DNA of 64,000 bases from Cardinalis cardinalis. Its lineage: Eukaryota; Chordata; Aves; Passeriformes; Cardinalidae. A program made the translations under genes and the position numbers. How positions within the stretch are numbered: position 1 is the first letter of the stretch; each line of letters starts with the position of its first letter. This document shows, piece by piece, positions 52,701-61,245 of this stretch. The stretch is from the NCBI GenBank assembly GCA_014549065.1, contig JACDOX010000085.1:124001-188000 (forward strand), written 5' to 3'. The notes beneath the pieces are model-generated. The model did not search any database, was not told the DNA's origin, and saw nothing but the letters and a program-made list of their open reading frames with translations.

Positions 52701-55653
52701 AAAAGTTCTGTTTTCACTGTTTTATATATCAAACATCTTATATGCAATGTAAAATAACAAAACAAATTTCACCTCTTGAATTCTTCCTAAATCCAGGCAG
52801 ATTCTCAGACCCTTAGATTTGTGACACAATTTCTGTTCAATGTTGATAAACCCAGCAAGGGAGGAAACAGTACCAAAATCTTCCCCATCTCTAAGGTGCC
52901 TATGGTACACCGCAGAAATATGAAAGNATAAACTTATTACCCAAGAATTAGATTCTGACACTTTTCTCCCATGCTGGGTAGTCCTGTGGTATAAAGCAAA
53001 TTATTATTCCAGCTATGCAGGGGGTGTTGCAAACCCCAGCAAAAACCCTATTTTCATGAGCACAGGAACCTGTAACACCTCCAAGGCTGAACCTGGTACT
53101 CACTGACAGATTTACCTGGCAGATTTTTGAGGCTGGGGGTAAATAGACCATTGCTTTTCTAATCCCACCNAACTGAGCTATCTGAGTTAGCAGCCTATAC
53201 TTTCTAAAAAGTCAGCAGAGGGAGGTGATATATTCCTGGACACATCCCTCACATAACTGCTCCAGAGCCTTCAGGCCTCTGAACTTCCATCCACAGGGAA
53301 TTGCTTTCTCTCTCTCACTCTCTCCCCACTGGTAACAGCTTAGCCTTCCAGCACAGAAACCCAAAGCTACTCACACAGCTCTAGCCTTTGCTTCCTGTAA
53401 AACTGTAAGAAACATTTGCTTTCATCAGAAAAAAAAAACAACAACCACACCTGATTTCTCTTGTGAGCCTTATTTCACCTCTTAAGTGTTCCTGAAAGAC
53501 CATAAAGAGACATGTATTTATGAGATGCTGCCAAAACACAGTGAGCTGGCGGTGATTTCATTTCTGTTTGTCCACAGCACTCTTTTTTTCCTAACCAAGC
53601 TTCTTAGATAGCAGAGTCATGAATTCTGAGCAAAAGCTGCAAAAACATTAAATTAAATTTTCCAGAAATGCAAAATCTCTTAATTTTCCTTAATTTTATC
53701 TTANATATTAAAATATCTTATTTCCATGCTTTTAAATTAGTGGGTGGCTACACTGTTCTAAGAAACACAAGCAGAACACAAAATCTATTTGAGAGAAAAA
53801 AGGAAAATTTACTGTGGTGAAAAGGGAAAGACAAAAACATGAAGAAATTCTACAGTATCTTTAAAAGAGGAAAAAAANCAAGAGGCAGGTATGTCTACAT
53901 ATCTGTTTTTACCTCCATGTACCTACTGCATTCCTCAGCAATTCAATATCCTGCCTCCACAAAAGGTGTCGTCCAGGAGCAGTGTAACACTACAGGACAT
54001 GCTACCAAGAGTGGCCCATATCATTTACAGCCTGATTCAGTTCCAGCTGGAGTCACAGGAAACCNTGGTGATCGGAATGACCAACAAACTGCTAGAGCTG
54101 TAATCAGGAAAATGTAACAAGTCACCAGCACCATCCAGAAAGGTACAGAAAGGATGGCCACTTATGCAGGAAGATTCTTTTCTCCTCTTCAAGTATAGCA
54201 GCAGCTAGAGTGAGAGAGAGGGAAATACAGAAAGTCTTGATCTCGGTTTAATTGAAAGTCAGTGCAAATATATCAACAAAGCTCAGGCAAAATTCAGAAT
54301 TCCACGTGCTCTAGGCTGAGCCTCACAAGCTGTGGCTTGTGGCTCTGTTGAAGATTTTTCTTCAACTTCTCAGCTGCTGCTTCTTTACACGAGCACATCT
54401 GCAAGCACACCGGTACTGCCCTCAGCTCTGCCTCAGCTCTCCTTCCCCCTTCATCAACTCGGATTTATGCCAAGATCAAAACAACAAAAGCATGCAGATT
54501 CTGACTCCCTCTACTTTCAGTATCTGGTGGGGTTTTCTCCCTCTTTAAGGCAGCATCTTATATTTCCATGTGAACAACTGCTGTGCAACATTATCAAGTC
54601 TTCCCTCGTTCTTATTATTTTGGTTTAGGGCAGGTGGTTGTATTGCATATTGCAGACAATNATAATAAATCTCTACAGTCACCAGAAATCTGCTCAAATC
54701 AGAAAAAGCAAACACTGCAATATATTTTGTTGTAGCTAATTTGCTTGTATATTTCACAGAAAGATAAATCCACCTGGGTTGAGGATGTTTACAAGTGAAT
54801 CTCAAGAGAGAAAATATAAATGGGAATTTTTCTTTCCCACAGCTTCCCATACAGTACTCGTATAAATATTGAATATAATGTGTGTCTGGTTAGATAGACA
54901 TGATGATACAAAAGACTTGGAGCAATCAACAAATACTTGAGAGCTTAATGATGATGTGAAAGACAAGAGCCACCACTGAGTTTTATGATTTACTGGGTAA
55001 AATGCTCAGCAACTTCCATGGCAGGATTTGGCACGACATCAGCAAATATCATATCTGCTGAAACACACCAGATAGNTCAAAACACTTTAGATTTTGGTTA
55101 ATATACTATGATTTGGACTGGATATTAAAATTTGGTGGAAATATTTTTATTANAGTCATTACAATGTTATGCCTTCAGTGCATTTGCCTTCCTGTAGACA
55201 TAGGAGCAAAGCATACTTGTATCTTTGGGAAAAGGTTTGGGTTCATGACATGTTCATCCCACAGACATCCTAACCCCGCTTAGCTCACACAACTCTTCCT
55301 AAGAAATCTCTCTAAGGGCAGATAAGGAACTTCTGTTTATAAAACTCCCTCCAGTGAGGAATCAGAAAGCATCCCATGTGAATCAGGGCCAATAATTATG
55401 ACCAAATGTTGAATAAAGAATACCCAAAATATATTTTTACCCAAACAGATACCCATAGATATGCTTTCTGATCATACTTATAATAAAGGCTACTGAGATT
55501 TTTGGAAGCTGGAAAGAGACTTGGAAGCCCAAATCTCATTACATTTCATTCCTTAAAAAATATCATCCTTCACCATCATGGTAAAGGTGCAAATACATTT
55601 GCAAATACCAAGAACTCGTTCTGGACTTTGATAGCCAAAGTCAGTTTAAATCT

Positions 55654-55657
<4 letters not shown>

Positions 55658-55727
<70 letters not shown>
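55658..55727. repeat. 70-base A homopolymer
   Basis: Seventy consecutive A residues, bounded by CTGTTT on the left and GCTGTAAAC on the right. In the GRIN2A transcript this would be a 70-nt U tract in the 3' UTR. There is no recognisable retroelement body to its left that would make it a retrotransposition tail, and no target-site duplication is obvious. The true length may differ, because homopolymers this long are poorly resolved by sequencing. Confidence 0.95.
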
Positions 55728-55730
<3 letters not shown>

Positions 55731-57632
55731 GTAAACAAAATTTAAGAAGCTTTATTTTGACTATCCCTACACATCATTTATATTATCTCCCGTTTGCAAC
55801 TCTGCTCTGCAGTATGCTGTTCTAAATTAAACACCTTGCATACTGCACCTCTGGCATGCAGATGCTTCAATTACAGCTGACAGGCACAATTCTGCTGAAA
55901 AGAGTTTCAGTTTAGAGAAAATAAGGATAATATTCACATTTTCCAATTCACAGTGGTAATGGTTTCCCTGCTCACCATTCTTCAGTGAAATGGAGGGAAT
56001 AATGCTTGAATAATCTAAATTTCCTCTACACAAAAATCCTAAAGCAATTCTCAGAGTAGCAGTAAAATGGGAGAGCACCACCTCTGGAGCACTTTCAGTA
56101 GTTAAATGTATTAATAATTATATTTATTTCTTTAGTTGAAATTAAATTTGCAGCTGTGCACTCCTCTCCTGAAAGGCTTCCTCTCTTCCCTTTCATGCTC
56201 CCTTATAGTTAAAATCTAGTGGGTTTTTTATTCCAGTGAGGGTATGGAGGGGTGTGTAGCAGACATTTTATTTGTGAAATAATCTGATTGACGTCTATGG
56301 AAGGAAAAGTCATATAACAATGCATTCCTGTTATGTGAATACCTTTGTGTATCAGTAAGTGATAATAAAGATACTGCTTCTTAGTTACGTGTGCATATAT
56401 TCACTTTATGCAACAGGCTTGATTGGAGAGGTTAGAAAAATGGTCTGATGTTCAACAAATATGCACAATATTGTGGAAGGAAGAAGTCCTTCCAAAGGTG
56501 TTAATCCTTCTCTGTGTATGGAAATAAATGGTACCACGCTCCTCACTGACCACACTGAACTTATGGCTGTCGGTGTTTGATACTGTATTAACAGCTTTAG
56601 TACTATTAATATACAATTAATTAGTTGTCACTAATACACTATGAACAAAGAACTACAGTGGGTTGGGATTCGGTTTGGGAAGTGAAAGAATAAAAGAAAT
56701 ACTATACAGCCCTGAGTAATCACCAGTAAGGGGCAAATGCAAACTTACGTACACATTAGGCCTCAAGGTTACTAATAAAGTCCACAGCTCCATAGTAAGT
56801 GCCATATAGTGATATCTAAAAATATATACTCTGGATTAGGCAGCTGTGAAATTTCTGACAAGATTAATGCAAACTTTTCAATGAACTTACTTTGTAATGG
56901 TAAGTGCATGTGCAATATAAGAAAAGCATTTGTACATGAACATTAANCAATATCTGTGGGGCTTCCTTTTGGTACACAGCAGTTCACATGTTTGGGGTTA
57001 CTGCCTTCCCATCTACTGTCTGTCAGTCTAGAAGGAACATCCTAATTTTGTGCTAACACACTGTATTTTATTTATTAAGGTCTTGGGGTTTGGGGTTTTT
57101 TNAAATTATTTGGCTTTGAAAATNATTATGAAGCTAAAATATATTTTTGGAAGTCTTAGCTTTCTGTTCTCTTTTACTTTTGAATCTGTGCAAATGCATC
57201 CCTATTTCTTGTTGTCTGTGTCATACTACATGCATACCATATTGCTTATCCAGTACTAGAAAATCATTAAACATTTCTAAGGACAAAAGTACATTGAATG
57301 ATACTTAGCAACATAAATCAGAATAACTGAAATAGTAAAATAATTAGGTACAAAACAGCATAGTTGCCAACATATACTGGGGCTATTTCAGTACAACTTG
57401 CCATTTATATATAAAGCACACATAAATGGCTATTTTTTATCCTTTTTAACAAGACATATTTTAAAAGGATAGATCAGAGCATACCAGTTTACCTATTCAT
57501 GTACAAAAGTACATTGGGAAAGGGAGAGGTTTATGTATCATTTACCAGAGCAGGATACTGTTAAAGGAAAAATTCTCCCTCTAAGATGGTGGCAACTATT
57601 CTTTCCCTATAGATAAAGTGTTCATGGAAAAT

Positions 57633-59423
57633 TTAAACATCTGATTCAATGCTAGGCCTTTTCTTATACACACGTGTATTGCTACAGGAATTTAAAACCC
57701 TTGAAGTTGAGTACAAGCTATTCCTATTTGCAACGTAAGGCAAAACATGCTCTGAAATGTACATGTCATTATGGATCCGACCATCCCTGGAAGAGTATGA
57801 TGCTGTAGACTGTATGGATGACCTTAAATAATTATCATTTCTTCCTCTTGTTGGCAATGAATGTTTATAAAGATCAGCTGGACTTCGCCTAAGAGATAAA
57901 TGCTGGTCATCACGATAGGAGTGCAGGAAGGGGTTATCATCCGAGTGAACAGCATAGAGGGACTTGCTCCTCTTACTGTCCTCCAGAGCATGGGTTAAAA
58001 GTGAGGCCTTGTTGCTCAACAGTTTGCTTGAGGGAACACTAAACATGCTTGCATATGGACTACTTTGAAGAAATTTCTCTCTTTCTTTTAAGCTTATACT
58101 ACGAGAAGGTCTTCCAATATCAANTTCCCTGGACTTGTCAGCGATATTATCAAAAGAGTGTTGCCTGCTAATCCTCAGTTTATTCTTTTTATGATATTGC
58201 AGAGCACTACTTTGTGACCAAGTACGCTCATATATTTCTTCAGGAAGTGATAAGTTCGTTGTGTCCTGCAGCATCTGATCTTCCTCAATGTCATAGAGGT
58301 TCCCCATCCGCAAGCACGCATCGCATTTATAGGGAGATCTGGTCGAGTAGTGCCCCGCGTAGGTGGGCATGTTGGAGAGACAGCTCCTGCAGTGCGTAGA
58401 ATTCTGCCTGAACCTATCGTTCATGTCACCTAGGGAAGTATTTTTTTCTTTGAGAGTGTAGTGCTTTCCATAGAGTTTATACTGGTCATTATTTGGAAGA
58501 CTGTCTTCATTATGTGATGGAGTCCTGTTGGCGTGCTCAGCTTTCCTGTAGTTGTCATTGTGATCTTGGTAAACATCAGGAAGCTCTACAGGTTCTGGAA
58601 GGACAATGTTTTCAATGTACTGAGGTGTGTCCAAGCGGAATCCTGGCTCCTTGTCAGCNTCAATCGTGTAGATTTTATCCCGTGGAGAGCCCTGTTTGGT
58701 TTTCAGATATGTCAGTTCCACATCACTAGTGTCTTTTGGGTATTTTGATGCTACTGTCCTTTTTTTAAAATTGTCCTTGGTTTTGTGGTGCTTGTTGTTG
58801 TTTTCAGCTTCCATGTGGCAAGTAGCTCTGCTTGATGTCTCTGAGACATCTGAATGGACAATCTCTTCAGGAAGGTATCTTTGGCTTTTCAATGAAAGCT
58901 GCCTGTTTTCCTCAGACCCGTTTTCTCTCTGGGAACCTTGGCCCTGACGTACAGAATCTTGGCGTAAGGATTCAACAGATTTCATCCAAAGCTGCCTGGG
59001 TCGGGAGTTCACTTTTGCTTCTGTTGTTACTGCAACCTCTACTGTATTTGGATTGGATTCATTCAGTGTGAGAGGATGCTGCCCTTGGAAAACATAATTG
59101 TTCAGGTTGTCCTTGTGTCGATTGCCAGGAAGTGTCTGCAGTTCACTTATGTTGTCACCAAAAAAGTTGTCCTTTGTCTGAAAGGANCTGTTATCAGAAA
59201 ATACCAAGTTTCCCTTATCCATGACCATGTCCATAATCAAAGAACCCCTCTGAATAAAATCAGCTGTTCTTTTGGGGGAGTCAATTCTTGAAGGGTTGAT
59301 ATTGGTCATGTTTTTCGCTGTTCGCAGCAGTTTTAACATGTTGGTTTGTGAATTGGTCAAAGAAAAGTCAGGAGACTTCTTCTTCTCTTCAATGTGTACT
59401 CCATGAATGCAACTGTAAATACC
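57633..59423 (-). CDS. GRIN2A: GRIN2A last coding exon: GluN2A cytoplasmic tail
   Basis: This exon encodes 596 residues plus a TAA stop (57,635-57,633) and forms almost the whole intracellular C-terminal domain of GluN2A, the NMDA-receptor subunit. It starts at GGT (59,423) after an AG acceptor (...CATATTACAG), phase 0, giving GIYSCIHGVHIEEKKKSPDF; the open frame then runs uninterrupted to the stop. The human exon encodes 599 residues (866-1464). Retained features, in human numbering, are Cys870 of palmitoylation cluster I, Ser929, cluster II cysteines 1214/1217/1236/1239 (codons about 58,314-58,391), Cdk5 site Ser1232 in RSPYK, the CaMKII-type RQHS motif, Tyr1325, Tyr1387, and the C-terminal PDZ ligand IESDV that binds PSD-95-family scaffolds. 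Changed positions are Ser900 to Thr, Tyr943 to Phe, Tyr1292 to Phe, Leu1319 to Phe in the dileucine motif and Ser1416 to Gly. Three N positions (58,124, 58,659 and 59,187) leave one codon each ambiguous: Leu-like, Asp/Glu and Ser/Arg. The GluN2B paralogue is excluded because its tail ends in a different pre-ESDV sequence. Confidence 0.97.
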   Translation of the reverse strand, partial: GIYSCIHGVHIEEKKKSPDFSLTNSQTNMLKLLRTAKNMTNINPSRIDSPKRTADFIQRGSLIMDMVMDKGNLVFSDNXSFQTKDNFFGDNISELQTLPGNRHKDNLNNYVFQGQHPLTLNESNPNTVEVAVTTEAKVNSRPRQLWMKSVESLRQDSVRQGQGSQRENGSEENRQLSLKSQRYLPEEIVHSDVSETSSRATCHMEAENNNKHHKTKDNFKKRTVASKYPKDTSDVELTYLKTKQGSPRDKIYTIXADKEPGFRLDTPQYIENIVLPEPVELPDVYQDHNDNYRKAEHANRTPSHNEDSLPNNDQYKLYGKHYTLKEKNTSLGDMNDRFRQNSTHCRSCLSNMPTYAGHYSTRSPYKCDACLRMGNLYDIEEDQMLQDTTNLSLPEEIYERTWSQSSALQYHKKNKLRISRQHSFDNIADKSREXDIGRPSRSISLKEREKFLQSSPYASMFSVPSSKLLSNKASLLTHALEDSKRSKSLYAVHSDDNPFLHSYRDDQHLSLRRSPADLYKHSLPTRGRNDNYLRSSIQSTASYSSRDGRIHNDMYISEHVLPYVANRNSLYSTSRVLNSCSNTRVYKKRPSIESDV

Positions 59424-61006
59424 CTGTAATATGAGTAATATAAGACAAATTAAATCACTAGGTATAACTTTTTACAACTTCCATTTTAGTTTTAATTAGC
59501 AATAAAGAAAAATTAAACATTTCTTATCTCATTACTGGAAAGATTAAAAGCACATCTCCAACTTTTTATCATTTCCTTGCATTGAAATGGAGGAATATTT
59601 TCTGCTATATCTATTAGAACTACAAAGGAGAAAAACTGCCAGTATTTCANAAACCAGTGGTCTGTCTTGGCCTCCCCAGCTTATTCCACAATACAAGATT
59701 AGAAGGTACCCCAAAGGCTTCCCTAATCTTGTCACAAAATGAAACTAACCTTCAGTAATAGATACTCTCTTATTTTAAACCAGTGATTCAGTTTCCCCTC
59801 TAAACAAGCCTCTAGTGGGACTATTTTATTGGCGATTGAGGTATTATTCACTTGTACTGAAATAAAAAGGCTTCTAGCCATCATATTTTAGCTTTTCTGA
59901 TCCCTATCTCAGTACATGTGAAAAAACACCAGCTCTTTTTAAAGCTGCATCTGAGTTAATTTTGAGCAAAAGGCTGAAGCCCATTTTCTCACTTCAACCT
60001 CTTTGGTCACTCCTGTGAGCCCAATTGACATTTCCAACCCTGTGAATTAGCAATTCTCAGACATTTACCTTTGGCATAAATACTTCTTTTCCCCTGCAAT
60101 TCTTAGGAGAATTTGATATAAAAAAAGGCCAGAAACATAAAGTTCAAATATAAAATGTGGAGGTTAAGGTGCATGTGGTTTCTAGACAATCCCCAACAGG
60201 GTAGNGCAGACTATTTTTAATGCAGTTCCAAAATGCTCCAATCTACTCAACAGGGTAATTGCAGCACACTTTAAAGCAATTAGCCNTTTTAGTATCATTT
60301 TCAGTTCTCCTCAGCTATATAAAAAATNCAGAAAAATCAATTACCTAATGAAAGTTCTATCTGTTTTAAAAATATATAANGAAAAACCCCAACCAATTTG
60401 TCAAAAATAATAGAATAAGCCACATTTCCATATTTTTTACAAGTATCAGTTTCTTGCATAAGTAAATCCCCTTTGGGTCTGGTAAAGTTATCATTAAAAC
60501 TTGCCTTAGTGTTTAACCAGACATAAATGATACCTGTGGTTGANCTTTTCTCATACAGTTTATTGAAGTTTTTTATCAAAAAAAGCTTACAAAAATATTC
60601 CACTGTATTTTTATAAATTAAAATTCTCTTGCTTAAGAAATGCACAAAGCCCACAGCTAACGTCTCTTATCAAATTAGTATTTATTTTGTTTGGATTTTT
60701 AATGTGGAAATTAATACATTTCCTGCCATTTCTTCATCAAAATTTCCCCTTACTGTGTTTGTTTTCAGTACTCAAANACTGATTATCCTGGAAGATGATA
60801 ATTCACACCCTAAAAAATCCAATGGATTAAGACTCCCCAAGGAGTGCAAGTACATCCTAAGCCCATTGACTACTCCAGAGCACCACACTGCTGCTCTAAC
60901 CTGGATTTTAAATGTTCAGGTGGGAATAAAAGGAAGGATAATATTTTAGGGAGGCAGTGTTTATTACTTCTGTAGCCTAAAGAGAAAAAATGAAAGTAGT
61001 ACTGAC
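59424..61006 (-). other. GRIN2A: GRIN2A last intron
   Basis: A 1,583-nt phase-0 intron joining Arg865 (AGG) to Gly866 (GGT). The donor reads GTCAGT on the minus strand, with a less usual C at position +3. The acceptor follows a T-rich tract ending TTACAG. The interior is AT-rich. I see no repeat element, alternative exon with good splice sites, or RNA gene in it. Confidence 0.93.
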
Positions 61007-61245
61007 CCTGCTGATTGAGAACAGCAATCCTGGCCTATCTGAGCAGACTCCAGTGAAGCAGAATCTGAGTTTCCAGTAAAATAAGTGCTCCCAGACAAAG
61101 GTTATTAAGCTGAGTGCCATGGCTGCTGCGAGCATGTAAAACACTCCTGCCATGTTGTCGATGTCCAGCTGGCTGCTCATGACTTCGTTCTTCTCGTTGT
61201 GACAAATACCAGTCAGCCACAGGGTTTCTAACTCTTCCATTTCCC
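61007..61245 (-). CDS. GRIN2A: GRIN2A penultimate coding exon: end of ligand domain, M4 helix
   Basis: This 239-nt exon (2 nt of a split Gly codon plus 79 codons) encodes EMEELETLWLTGICHNEK through GLLFSISR. It covers the end of the S2 half of the glutamate-binding domain, the S2-M4 linker, transmembrane helix M4 (about MAGVFYMLAAAMALSLITFV) and the first membrane-proximal cytoplasmic residues. The acceptor is CTCTCCCTAG just before 61,245, and the donor follows AGG at 61,007. Residues preserved in human numbering are Tyr842 in the YWKL motif (AP-2 and tyrosine-phosphorylation site) and palmitoylation cluster I cysteines 848 and 853. The sequence is nearly identical to mammalian GluN2 subunits, with Val for Ile near the end of M4. 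It joins the last exon in frame. The ligand-binding, pore and N-terminal domains lie outside the window to the right. Confidence 0.97.

Larger units (their letters stand above)
47180..57632 (-). other. GRIN2A: Inferred GRIN2A 3' untranslated region, about 10.4 kb
   Basis: No further coding exon appears downstream of the stop codon at 57,633-57,635, and the first well-formed distal polyadenylation arrangement I favour is near 47,180. Mammalian GRIN2A mRNAs have a 3' UTR of roughly this size, so the extent is inferred from gene knowledge plus the signal, not from transcript data. Within it are a 70-base A homopolymer on the plus strand (a U tract in RNA) at 55,658-55,727, a 17-bp tandem at 49,728-49,778, a TA-rich tract at about 48,440-48,500, and Pumilio-type TGTAAATA words on the transcript strand at 51,868-51,875 and 47,225-47,232. 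A GC-richer segment lies at about 51,870-52,200. No CR1 or LTR is evident across it, which suits a transcribed, constrained region. Open frames here on either strand are not recognisable proteins. Confidence 0.55.

Noticed and set aside
55502..55825. Open frame with a polylysine run
   Set aside because: The lysines are the 70-base A homopolymer, and the frame lies antisense within the GRIN2A 3' UTR.
58214..59291. Several plus-strand open frames of 61-83 residues
   Set aside because: They are shadows of the GRIN2A last exon on the opposite strand.
57633..59360. Reading the last exon as a complete gene starting at 59,360
   Set aside because: The codon at 59,360-59,358 is TTG (Leu), the frame continues upstream to a clear AG acceptor at 59,424, and it joins the M4 exon in phase.
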